Of a DNA stretch of 64,000 nt, positions 56,702 to 64,000 are shown in pieces. The notes under the pieces are model-generated. The model was not told where the DNA came from, made no database searches, and saw only the letters and a program-made list of their open reading frames with translations. Every line of letters starts with the position of its first letter. Positions within the stretch are counted from its first letter, which is position 1. The position numbers and the translations under genes are program-made. Source of the DNA: Micromonospora chaiyaphumensis (lineage in GTDB: Bacteria > Actinomycetota > Actinomycetes > Mycobacteriales > Micromonosporaceae); assembly GCF_900091435.1 (NCBI RefSeq), contig NZ_FMCS01000012.1:1-64000 (forward strand), given 5' to 3'.

Positions 56702-58288
56702 GTGACCCGCTTCTCCGACCGGATCCGCCGCCGGCCCGTGCTGGCCGGGTTCCTCGCGGCGCTGGTGCTCACCGCGGGCTGCACGCTGCCGGCGTTCGCC
56801 CCGCGGGCCGAGAGCGAGGGCGAGGCGGCCGCACCGGGCACCGCGCCGACCTGGCGGGCCTGCCCCGAGGTGCCGGACGAGCTGGTCGGGCGGGGCGCGA
56901 CGGGCATGCGCTACGAGTGCGCCCGGATCGCCGTACCCCGCAACTGGGGCACCGGGGCGGCGACCGGCGCGACCGCCGGTCCGGGCGCCGGGGAGACCTT
57001 CGAGATCGCGCTGATCCGGATCCGGTCGGCCAAGCAGCGCGACCGGATCGGGTCGCTGGTGGTGAACCCCGGCGGTCCCGGCGCCTCCGGCGTGGACACC
57101 GCGGTCTACCTGTCCTTCGGGCCGGGGTTCGGCGGGCTGCCGACCGAGGTGACCGACCGGTTCGACATCGTCGGTTTCGACCCGCGCGGGGTGGGCCGGT
57201 CCAGCCCGGTGAAGTGCATCTCCGACGCCGAGCTCGACGCCAGCTTCGGCTACGACCCCGACCCGGAGAGCCAGGCGTCCTTCGACGGCTTCGTCGACCT
57301 CAACCGCCGGATCGGCCAGCAGTGCGGCGCGAAGTACGGCGACCAGCTCCCCCTCTACGGCACCGAGCAGGCCACGCGGGACATGGACGCGGTGCGCGCG
57401 GCCGTCGGTGACGACAAGCTGACCTACCTCGGCTACTCCTACGGCACCCTGCTCGGCGCCACCTACGCGCAGCTCTACCCCCAGCGGGTGCGGGCGCTCG
57501 TGCTCGACGGGGCGGTGGATCCGCGGCAGCGGCTCCTGGCCGGCTCGGAGAGCCAGGCGAAGGGCTTCGAGCGGGCGTTCGACAACTTCGCCCGCTGGTG
57601 CACGGCGAACGCCGGCCGCTGCCCGATCGCGCCGGACGCCCGGGCCGCGGTGACCACGGCCATCGACAAGGCACGGGTCTCGCCGGTGCGCGGCCGGGAC
57701 GGCCGGGAGGCCACCTCCGGTTGGGTGTTCTACGCGGTCATCTCCTCCCTCTACACCGAGCAGGGCTGGCAGGAGCTGGCCCGGTCGATCGACGCGTTGC
57801 AGGGCGGCGACCCGACCGGCGTGTTCAAGCTCGCGGACGCGTACGCCGAGCGCGAGGACGACGGGCACTACTCCAACATGTTCGACGCGAACATGGCGGT
57901 GAACTGCACCGACGAGACCGAGAAGCCGACCCTGGAGCAGATCCGGTCGGTGCAGTCGCAGTGGCGGCAGAAATACCCGCTGTTCGGCCCGGCGCTGGCG
58001 GTGGGCATGCTCGGCTGCGTGGAGTGGCCCGGCGGGCGGGACCCGTACCCGACCGGCAAGGCGACCGGCGCGCCGCCGATCCTGGTGCTCGGCACCACGG
58101 GCGACCCGGCCACGCCCTACGAGCAGACCCCCGCGCTGGCCGCGATGCTGGGCGTCGGCCGGGTGCTCACCTGGGAGGGCGAGGGGCACACGGCCTACCC
58201 GCAGACCCCCTGCGTGACGCGGGCCGTCGACGCCTACCTGGTCTCGCTCACCGTGCCCCGGGAGGGGCTGCGCTGCCCCGCCCGGTGA
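56702..58288 (+). CDS. Secreted lipoprotein alpha/beta hydrolase (tripeptidyl aminopeptidase type)
   Basis: 528 residues. Lipoprotein signal with lipobox LTAGC (Cys about 27). S33-family peptidase fold: LVVNPGGPGASGVD (oxyanion strand, about residue 120), FDIVGFDPRGVGRSSPVKC, nucleophile Ser in LGYSYGTLLGATYAQLYP (about 247), and a C-terminal TAP-like domain with GTTGDPATPYEQ and catalytic His in EGEGHTAYPQ (about 498). It removes peptides from protein N-termini outside the cell. The GTG at 56702 is chosen because GGAGGG lies 8 nt upstream; an ATG five codons earlier contains that ribosome site. Confidence 0.9.
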   Translation: MTRFSDRIRRRPVLAGFLAALVLTAGCTLPAFAPRAESEGEAAAPGTAPTWRACPEVPDELVGRGATGMRYECARIAVPRNWGTGAATGATAGPGAGETFEIALIRIRSAKQRDRIGSLVVNPGGPGASGVDTAVYLSFGPGFGGLPTEVTDRFDIVGFDPRGVGRSSPVKCISDAELDASFGYDPDPESQASFDGFVDLNRRIGQQCGAKYGDQLPLYGTEQATRDMDAVRAAVGDDKLTYLGYSYGTLLGATYAQLYPQRVRALVLDGAVDPRQRLLAGSESQAKGFERAFDNFARWCTANAGRCPIAPDARAAVTTAIDKARVSPVRGRDGREATSGWVFYAVISSLYTEQGWQELARSIDALQGGDPTGVFKLADAYAEREDDGHYSNMFDANMAVNCTDETEKPTLEQIRSVQSQWRQKYPLFGPALAVGMLGCVEWPGGRDPYPTGKATGAPPILVLGTTGDPATPYEQTPALAAMLGVGRVLTWEGEGHTAYPQTPCVTRAVDAYLVSLTVPREGLRCPAR

Positions 58289-58396
58289 GTGTGGGCGGGC
58301 CGGTCAGTTCCCCGATGGCCGTGGCCCGGTACGGCTTGCTGGCCGGCACGGGGGTCCCCTCGCGCCGGGTGGCCCGCTGACCTCCGGGGGGGGTCG

Positions 58397-58885
58397 TCAC
58401 CGGCGGCGGCGCCGGCGCCGCCGTTCCCACGGCGGGGCCGGGCTGGGCGGCTCGGGGCGCACCGGCTCGGGCAGGTCGATGCCCTGCCGGGCGGCCAGCT
58501 CCTCCACCAGCGCCCGCAGCCGCCGCACGTCCGCCTTCAGCTCCTCCTGCTCGGCGTGCTCGAAGGCGTCGTCGTCGACGATCAGCCGGCTGGCGAAGTG
58601 CGCGGTGATCAGCGGGATGACCAGCAGCACCATGGTGGAGATGAGCAGCGCGGCGAGGAACCGCCCGGCGAAGGAGGTCGGGGAGATGTCGCCGTAGCCG
58701 ACCGTGGAGGCGGTGACCACCGCCCACCAGACCGAGTCCGCGGCGCTCTTGTGCTCGGCCTGGCTGTAGAGCACGCCGGCCACCACGATCATCAGCAGGT
58801 ACGAGACGATCAGCGTGCGCGGCGAGTTGGCGAACCAGACCAGCCCCCGGTAGATCCAGCGGAACGGCAACAGCAGGGCGTCCAT
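58397..58885 (-). CDS. Two-TM potassium channel
   Basis: 162 residues. Helix 1 (TLIVSYLLMIVVAGVLY, about 24-42), pore helix and selectivity filter TVGYGD (about 63-68) in WWAVVTASTVGYGDISP, helix 2 (FLAALLISTMVLLVIPLITAHFA), then a cytoplasmic coiled-coil (AEQEELKADVRRLRALVEELAARQG) and an Arg-rich tail. It should form a tetrameric K+ channel without an RCK domain. The Arg run at the end reflects the GCC/GGC-rich DNA before the stop. An alternative ATG lies three codons upstream. Confidence 0.88.
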   Translation of the reverse strand: MDALLLPFRWIYRGLVWFANSPRTLIVSYLLMIVVAGVLYSQAEHKSAADSVWWAVVTASTVGYGDISPTSFAGRFLAALLISTMVLLVIPLITAHFASRLIVDDDAFEHAEQEELKADVRRLRALVEELAARQGIDLPEPVRPEPPSPAPPWERRRRRRRR

Positions 58886-58949
58886 GCCGCACATGCTGCC
58901 CGGTGCCGGCAACCGTATCGTCGGGCGTGACTGTGGGAGGCTGCCCGAC

Positions 58950-59402
58950 GTGTCTGATCTGATCTTCCGGGAGGCCGTCCGGGCCGACCTTCCCGCCGTC
59001 ATCGCCCTGCTCGCCGACGACGTGCTGGGCAAGGCACGCGACTTCACCGAGGTCGACGAGGCGTACGAGCGGGCGTTCGCCGCCATCGACGCCGACCCGC
59101 GCAACCACCTGGTCGTCGCGGAGACCGGCGGCGAACTGGTCGGCTGCCTCCAGATCACGTACATCCCGGGGCTGGGCCGGCACGGCGCCGAGCGGTCGCT
59201 GATCGAGTCGGTCCGGGTTCGCTCCGACCTGCGCGGCCGGGGGCTGGGCCGGGAGCTGATGACCTGGGCGATCGACCGGGCCCGGGAGCGGGGTTGCGCG
59301 CTGGTGCAGCTCACCACCGACAAGAGCCGCGCCGACGCGCACCGCTTCTATCTCGGCCTCGGCTTCGTGGCCAGCCACGAGGGCATGAAGCTGGCCCTCT
59401 GA
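58950..59402 (+). CDS. GNAT family N-acetyltransferase
   Basis: 150 residues. IFREAVRADLPAVIALLADDVLGKARDF, LVVAETGGELVGCLQITYIPGL, VRSDLRGRGLGRELMTWAIDRARERGCALVQL (acetyl-CoA loop about residue 96) and AHRFYLGLGFVASHEGMKL define a GNAT close to the glucosamine-phosphate/phosphinothricin-type group. GTG start with GGGAGG 9 nt upstream. Divergent from the potassium channel gene. Confidence 0.88.
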   Translation: MSDLIFREAVRADLPAVIALLADDVLGKARDFTEVDEAYERAFAAIDADPRNHLVVAETGGELVGCLQITYIPGLGRHGAERSLIESVRVRSDLRGRGLGRELMTWAIDRARERGCALVQLTTDKSRADAHRFYLGLGFVASHEGMKLAL

Positions 59403-59528
59403 CGGCGGGACCGGCGGCGGTGGCCGCGCCCCTCCCCCGGGCGGGGGAGCCGATTCCCCGGTCGCGGGGAGGGCCCCGGCCGGACCGGTCGGCAGGCTGG
59501 AGGCAGTTTCCAGCACCGGGGAAGCCCC

Positions 59529-59933
59529 ATGGCCAGCGACACCGCGTTCCGCACCGCCCATCGTGGTGACGGCCGGCCCGCGCCCGCCTGGGCGGTCCGC
59601 GTCGCCCACCTGATCCCGCTGGTGGTCCTGCCGGCCGGGCTGTGGCGGATCGCCCTGGTCGCCGGCCTGCCGATCGGCACGCCGGTCGGCGTCGACCCAG
59701 GCCCCGGCGAGAGTGCCTACATCGTCGCGCTGAGCCTGGTCTCCGAGGGGCTGGCGCTGCTCGCGCTCGGCCTGGTCCGCCCGTGGGGCGAGGTGTTCCC
59801 GAGCTGGCTGCCACTGGTCGGCGGCCGGCGGGTGCCGCCGCGCCTCACGGTCACCGTCGCCACCCGCCCCGGCCCCGTCGATCATGAGGTTGGCGGCACG
59901 ACACGCCGTGTCCGACTGCCGCCAACCTCATGA
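59529..59933 (+). pseudogene. Truncated membrane-protein gene ending inside a palindromic element
   Basis: 134 codons. Two hydrophobic helices (VRVAHLIPLVVLPAGLWRIALVAG about 21-44 and SAYIVALSLVSEGLALLALGLVRPWG about 64-89) followed by EVFPSWLPLVGGRRVPPRLTVTVAT, a sequence that in related actinomycete proteins, as I recall them, continues into two more helices. Here the last 17 or so codons are read from the 56-bp palindrome at 59880-59935 (DHEVGG...RLPPTS) and the stop lies within it. The gene therefore appears cut by the element and the missing end is not found downstream. ATG with GGGGAAG upstream. It could still be expressed. Confidence 0.6.
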
Positions 59934-59935
59934 TC
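59880..59935. repeat. 56-bp palindromic repeat element
   Basis: Perfect 19-bp arms (59880-59898 and 59917-59935, beginning GATCATGAGGTTGGC) around an 18-bp centre that itself contains GACAC-GCC-GTGTC (59900-59912). It lies at the end of the truncated membrane gene and 20 bp from the stop of the convergent ABC gene. It could form a cruciform or an RNA hairpin serving as terminator. Confidence 0.92.
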
Positions 59936-59954
59936 AGCGAGGCCGGGGCGCGGG

Positions 59955-60671
59955 TCAGTCCGGGAGGAGGCGGCCGTCGCGGAGGGTCAGGGTGCGGTCG
60001 GCCATGTCGATCAGGGCCGGGTCGTGGGTGGCGACCAGGGCGGTCATGCCGCGGGCGTGCACCACGGCGCGGAGCAGGTCCATGATGGACCGGCCGGTCT
60101 CCGAGTCGAGCTGGCCGGTCGGCTCGTCGGCGATCAGCAGGTCCGGCTCGTTGGCCAGCGCCCGGGCCACCGCCACGCGCTGCTGCTGGCCCCCGGACAG
60201 CTCGTACGGGCGCTGTGCGGCGTGCCCGCCCAGCCCGACCAGCTCCAGCAGCACGGCCACCCGCTGCTCCCGCTCGGCGGCGGGCACCTTCGCCAGCCGC
60301 AGCGGCACCCCGACGTTCTCCGCCGCCGACAGGATCGGCACCAGGCCGAAGGTCTGGAAGACGAACCCGACGGTGCCCCGGCGCAGCGCCAGCAGCTCCC
60401 GCTCACTCGCGGCGGTCACCTCGTGCCCGGCCACCCGGACCCGCCCGCTGTCCGGCCGGTCCAGCCCGCCGACCAGGTTCAGCAGGGTGGTCTTGCCGGC
60501 ACCGGAGCGGCCCCGGACCGCGACCAGCTCACCCCGGCCGGCCACGAAGGAGACGTCCCGCACGGCGTGCACGGCGTGCTCGCCCTTGCCGAAGGTGCGG
60601 CTCACCCCCTCGACCCGGACCACCTCGTCGACGGCGACCCGGGGCGGTGCCACGGTCAGCTGCTCGGTCAT
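59955..60671 (-). CDS. ABC transporter ATP-binding protein (MacB/LolD-like)
   Basis: 238 residues. Walker A GRSGAGKTT (about residue 50), Q-loop FQTFGLVP, signature LSGGQQQRVAVARAL (about 147), Walker B LLIADEPTGQLD (about 165), switch THDPALIDMADR. Close to the LolD/MacB class that partners FtsX-like permeases. Last gene of permease-ATPase-ATPase; ATG overlaps the preceding stop by one base (TGATG); a GTG one codon upstream is an alternative. Confidence 0.9.
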   Translation of the reverse strand: MTEQLTVAPPRVAVDEVVRVEGVSRTFGKGEHAVHAVRDVSFVAGRGELVAVRGRSGAGKTTLLNLVGGLDRPDSGRVRVAGHEVTAASERELLALRRGTVGFVFQTFGLVPILSAAENVGVPLRLAKVPAAEREQRVAVLLELVGLGGHAAQRPYELSGGQQQRVAVARALANEPDLLIADEPTGQLDSETGRSIMDLLRAVVHARGMTALVATHDPALIDMADRTLTLRDGRLLPD

Positions 60672-61711
60672 CACTCACTCTCCTCGGCGTGCGCGCGGTC
60701 GCCCGGCCGCACCTCGACGTGGTCGGGTTCCAGGTTGAGCCGGACCCGGTCGCGCAGGGACAGGGCGTCCACGAAGGACGCCGGCAGCTGCATCCGCCCC
60801 GTCCGGTCGAGCACCGCGTACTCCTCGCTGACCAGCTCGGTGCTGCCGTCGGCGGTGACCCGGGCGGTGCGGCGTACCTCGGAGGAGGTCCGGCCGTCGC
60901 GGATCGCGACGGTCCGGCGGACCTGGCCGGCCACGGCGTGGTCGTGGGTGACCACCACGATGGTGACGCCCAGCTCGGCGTTGATGGTGCGCAGCGCGGC
61001 GAAGACCTCGGCGCCCGTGGCCTCGTCCAGCTCGCCGGTCGGCTCGTCGGCGAAGAGCACCTCCGGGTCGTTGGCCACCGCCACGGCCACCGCGCAGCGC
61101 TGCTGCTCGCCGCCGCTGAGCTGGCCCGGCCGGCGGTCCGCGCAGTACCCGACCCCGACCAGGTCGAGCAGCTCGCGGGCCCGCTCCCGCCGGGCGCGCC
61201 GGGAGCGGCCACCGGCCAGCTTCATGGGCAGCTCGACGTTCTCCAGCGCGGTCAGGTACGGCAGCAGGTTCCGGCCGGTCTGCTGCCAGACGAAGCCGAC
61301 CACCTGGCGGCGGTAGGCGAGCCGGCGCCGGTTCGACAGTGCGAGCAGGTCGTAGTCGGCGACCCGGGCGATGCCGGCGGTCGGGGTGTCCAGCCCGGAG
61401 AGGATGTTCAGCAGGGTGGACTTGCCGGACCCGGAGGCGCCGACGATCGCCACCAGCTCACCCCGGTCGATGACCAGGTCGAGGCCCTGGAGGGCGACGA
61501 CCTCCACCCCCTCGGTCTTGAAGATGCGGACCAGGCCGTCGCAGACGATGTGCCCGCGCAGCCGGTCCCGGCCGCCGGCCCGTTCGGCGGCGCGCTCCGC
61601 GGCGCGCTGCTGGAGGGCGGCCAGGTCCGGTACGGCGGACGCTGGCTGTCCGGGGTCGCTGCGCGGCGTCAGACGCGCCGAGCCCGGATGGCCATAGGCG
61701 GTCGAGGTCAT
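60671..61711 (-). CDS. ABC transporter ATP-binding protein with C-terminal extension
   Basis: 346 residues. LolD/MacB-type ATPase: Walker A GASGSGKST (about 96), signature LSGGEQQRCAVAVAVA (about 200), Walker B VLFADEPTGELD (about 217). It carries a 50-residue N-terminal extension and a C-terminal 70-residue tail with LPASFVDALSLRDRVRLNLEPDHVEVRPGD, an AbrB/SpoVT-like beta stretch probably used in dimerisation or regulation. It sits 1 nt downstream of the permease stop, so the three genes form one operon with two different ATPases. Confidence 0.88.
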   Translation of the reverse strand: MTSTAYGHPGSARLTPRSDPGQPASAVPDLAALQQRAAERAAERAGGRDRLRGHIVCDGLVRIFKTEGVEVVALQGLDLVIDRGELVAIVGASGSGKSTLLNILSGLDTPTAGIARVADYDLLALSNRRRLAYRRQVVGFVWQQTGRNLLPYLTALENVELPMKLAGGRSRRARRERARELLDLVGVGYCADRRPGQLSGGEQQRCAVAVAVANDPEVLFADEPTGELDEATGAEVFAALRTINAELGVTIVVVTHDHAVAGQVRRTVAIRDGRTSSEVRRTARVTADGSTELVSEEYAVLDRTGRMQLPASFVDALSLRDRVRLNLEPDHVEVRPGDRAHAEESE

Positions 61712-61712
61712 C

Positions 61713-63998
61713 TCAGCTCTCCTCTCCGAGCCGGAGCACCTCGCCGAGGCGCATCCGACGGTTGTTCAGGGCCTCGACGGCGACGGCGAAGCCGAGGGCC
61801 AGCACGGCGAGGCCCAGCACCCCGGCCACCAGGCCGGGTTCGAAACGTGCCCGCACCGCCACCCCGCCGGTGAAGGCGGGCAGGCCGAGCACGGGGGTGA
61901 GCAGCACCGGCAGCAGCGCGCCGACCACCGCGCCGGTGAGCACGGAGACCAGCACGAGCGGGGTCAGCTCCACCAGCAGCAGCCCGCGCCACTGCCGGCG
62001 GGACAGGCCCATGGTGCGCAGCCGGGACAGCACCTGCCCGCGGCCGCGCGCCCCGGCCAGCACGGCGAAGGCCAGCGCGAGCAGGCCCAGCACGCCGCCG
62101 CCGGCCGCACCGATGGTGAAGCCGAAGACCAGCAGCCCGTTCACGCCGCTGCCGCCCAGCTCGGCGCGGACCGCCGAGCGGGTGGTGACGGTGGGCGGGC
62201 GTGGCTGCTCCCCGCCGGTCAGCGCCCCGGCCTGCTGGTAGCGCTGCGCCCCCTCGCCGACCACCCGGGCCACCGCGGCCGGGTCGACCCGGTCGCCGGC
62301 GAGGAGGAAGCCGGTGGGGGCGAGCGGGTACGGGGCGTCCGCCGGCAGCGCCGGCCAGGGCAGCACCACGAACCGGGTCACGCCCCGGTCGACGAGCGGG
62401 TACTCCTCGACGGTGGCGGCCGTGCGCACCGGCAGCCGGTTGCCCTGCACGTCGAGCCAGGCGGGGCGCCGGCCGGCCGGGTCGGCCAGCCCGGCGTCGG
62501 TGAACTCGTCGGCCAGGGCCGCGGAGACCAGCGCCGGAAGCGGCGCGGTGCCGTCGCCCGTGGCGCGCAGCGGGTCGGGGACGGTCACCGGGATGCCCGC
62601 GCTGCGGGCCACCTCGGCGAACCGGGCGCCGTCGACCAGCACCACCCGCGTGTCACCGACCCCGCCGAACCGGCCGGCCCGGTCGGCGTACGGGCGCTGG
62701 CCGGTCTCCACCAGCAGCGGGGTGACCGCGTGGACGCCGGGCAGCGCGGCGAGCGCGTCGGTGGTGTCCGGGGCGAACCGCTCCCCGTCGACCCGGACGT
62801 CCCCGGGCACGGCGTCGGCGGCGGCCCGGTCCCGGCCGTTCTCGATGCCGGCCGCGACCACCCCGCAGAACGCGGCGGTCGCCACGGCCAGCACCACCAC
62901 GACCAGCGGGCCGGTGGTGGCGGCCCGGCCGGCCCGGGCGGTGCCGAGGAACGCGACGCTGCCCCGGGCCCGGGCGGCGGCCCGGCTGAGCAGCCGCAGC
63001 GGCCACGGGTACGCGCGCAGCGCGACCAGCGCCGCGGCGACGGCCAGCAGCACCGGCACCGAGACGAGCAGCGGGTCCACCGAACCGTCGAGGTTGAGCC
63101 CGCGCCGGCGGAGCAGGAACGCGCCGAGCCCGGCGACCGCGAGCACGGACACCTCGACGGTGAGCCGCACGGCCGGGGACCGGCCGCCGACCAGGTCGGT
63201 CCGGCCGCCGCCACCCCGGCCGGCGGTGAGCGCGGTGACCGGCGGGACCAGGGTGGCCAGCAGCGTGGCGAGCAGCACCCAGCGCAGCTCGGCCCCGTCG
63301 CCCGGGAGCAGCCCGCCGAGCAGCCAGCCCACGCCGGCCGCGAGGGGCAGCACCAGCAGCGACTCGGCGAGGCCGCGGCCCAGCACCGCGGCGGTCGCCC
63401 CGCCCCGGGCGCGCAGCAGCGCGTACTCGCCCTGACGGCGGCGCGCGGCGAGGCGGGCGGCGAGCAGGATCAGGCCGGCCAGGGTGGCGAGCAGCCCGGC
63501 CGCGATGACGGCGAGCAGCGTACGGGCGGCGGCGAGCGACTCGGCGAAGCGGCGCAGCGGGATGTCCACGCCCTGGGTCAGGGTGAGCCCGGCAGGGCGG
63601 GTCCGCTCCAGCGCGGCGAGCCCGTCGACCAGGGCGGTGAGCTGGCCGGCGCTGACCCGGTCGGGGGCCACCCGGTAGCGCCAGGCGAAGCTGACCGGCC
63701 AGCCGGAGGTGGCGGCCGCGTCGAGGCCGGCCTCGGAGGTGTACGCGACGGAGAGGAACGGTTTGCCGTCCTCCGTGGGCGCGGCGAGGCGCAGGATCTG
63801 TGGCAGCGCGTCCCAGATCCCGGCCTGCGGGTCCGTCGGCCGGAACACCCCGACCAGGGCCACCGTGCGCTGCCGCACGGGCTTGCCGTCCTGGTCGCTG
63901 ACGGACCAGGCGAAGGTGCTGCCGGCGCGGATCCCGAGCGCGCGGGCCACGGTGTCGGCGAGGGCCACCTCGAGGGCGTCGCCGGCACCGGTGCCGCC
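61713..63998 (-). CDS. FtsX-like ABC permease, 5' end outside the window
   Basis: At least 762 codons, open to the window edge on the minus strand; the start is not included. Large extracytoplasmic MacB-PCD-like regions alternate with transmembrane helices; the FtsX core helices are recognisable at both ends of the visible part (LAGLILLAARLAARRRQGEYALLRARGGATAAVLGRGLAESLL in the first half and VLGLLALAFAVLAGARGRGQVLSRLRTMGLSRRQWRGLLLVELTPLVLVSVLTGAVVG near the end). Such permeases move or pull on envelope molecules rather than nutrients. The substrate is unknown. Confidence 0.88.
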   Translation of the reverse strand, partial: GGTGAGDALEVALADTVARALGIRAGSTFAWSVSDQDGKPVRQRTVALVGVFRPTDPQAGIWDALPQILRLAAPTEDGKPFLSVAYTSEAGLDAAATSGWPVSFAWRYRVAPDRVSAGQLTALVDGLAALERTRPAGLTLTQGVDIPLRRFAESLAAARTLLAVIAAGLLATLAGLILLAARLAARRRQGEYALLRARGGATAAVLGRGLAESLLVLPLAAGVGWLLGGLLPGDGAELRWVLLATLLATLVPPVTALTAGRGGGGRTDLVGGRSPAVRLTVEVSVLAVAGLGAFLLRRRGLNLDGSVDPLLVSVPVLLAVAAALVALRAYPWPLRLLSRAAARARGSVAFLGTARAGRAATTGPLVVVVLAVATAAFCGVVAAGIENGRDRAAADAVPGDVRVDGERFAPDTTDALAALPGVHAVTPLLVETGQRPYADRAGRFGGVGDTRVVLVDGARFAEVARSAGIPVTVPDPLRATGDGTAPLPALVSAALADEFTDAGLADPAGRRPAWLDVQGNRLPVRTAATVEEYPLVDRGVTRFVVLPWPALPADAPYPLAPTGFLLAGDRVDPAAVARVVGEGAQRYQQAGALTGGEQPRPPTVTTRSAVRAELGGSGVNGLLVFGFTIGAAGGGVLGLLALAFAVLAGARGRGQVLSRLRTMGLSRRQWRGLLLVELTPLVLVSVLTGAVVGALLPVLLTPVLGLPAFTGGVAVRARFEPGLVAGVLGLAVLALGFAVAVEALNNRRMRLGEVLRLGEES

Positions 63999-64000
63999 GG

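Noticed and set aside
58289..58396. Short reading frame between the peptidase and channel genes
   Set aside because: About 20 codons without a ribosome site, promoter pattern or motif; nothing supports it as a gene.

Overview
The window comes from a very GC-rich actinomycete. The CebR-type cellobiose operon, the GH9-CBM2 cellulase, many paralogous GNAT proteins, and the frequent GTG and leaderless starts fit Micromonospora or a close relative in the Micromonosporaceae; this is inference, as no rRNA or marker gene is present. Almost all DNA is coding. I annotate about 57 protein genes (two cut by the window ends, one apparently truncated) and five tRNA genes.

Layout. 1-8 kb: end of a lysozyme-like gene, a secreted LamG/PKD protein, two tRNA operons (Gly-Val and Gly-Cys-Val) bracketing DUF6458, PEP-mutase-like and ArsR-type genes, then a TetR regulator convergent with an AlkB alkane hydroxylase, and a secreted anchored protein. 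8-14 kb: methyltransferase, cytochrome P450, a two-gene ABC exporter and a two-component system; exporter and kinase promoters share a GACGAAAGTC operator. 14-18 kb: biotin genes bioF-bioD facing away from bioB, with a bsaP-like cysteine protein and a GNAT gene after bioB. 18-20 kb: DUF488, then an AbiEi-HTH/DUF559 nuclease gene bracketed by two copies of a 45-bp palindrome. 20-37 kb: a cellulose module, with a secreted GH9 cellulase, the cebE-cebF-cebG-bglC operon, cebR and CebR operators at both promoters; between these lie an LPXTG protein, isochorismatase-like, aldehyde dehydrogenase, two ACT-domain proteins, and a phosphotransferase/acyl-CoA dehydrogenase pair. 37-42 kb: a 39-residue cysteine protein coupled to a RibD-like reductase, a SnoaL-type sigma factor with a divergent hydrolase, and a membrane-anchored hydrolase. 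42-50 kb: herA-sbcD(mre11)-sbcC(rad50)-nurA, the gene order of the archaeal DNA-end-resection operon, followed by a spermidine-synthase-like gene. 50-59 kb: ECF sigma/anti-sigma, SCO0930-type lipoprotein, a 38-bp tandem repeat, AlkA-type glycosylase, ATP-dependent DNA ligase, a secreted peptidase, a potassium channel and small proteins. 59-64 kb: a membrane-protein gene ending inside a 56-bp palindrome, then an FtsX-type ABC transporter whose permease runs off the window.

How it works together. The ceb genes and cellulase form one regulon: extracellular GH9 releases cello-oligomers, CebEFG imports them, BglC hydrolyses them, and CebR represses at the TGGGAGCGCTCCCA-type sites. HerA, SbcD, SbcC and the NurA-like protein overlap or nearly touch and should act as a complex at DNA ends. 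A recurring feature is a TAnnnT or CAnnnT -10 box placed 6-7 nt before the start codon with no Shine-Dalgarno; it predicts leaderless mRNAs for more than a dozen genes and was used here to choose starts.
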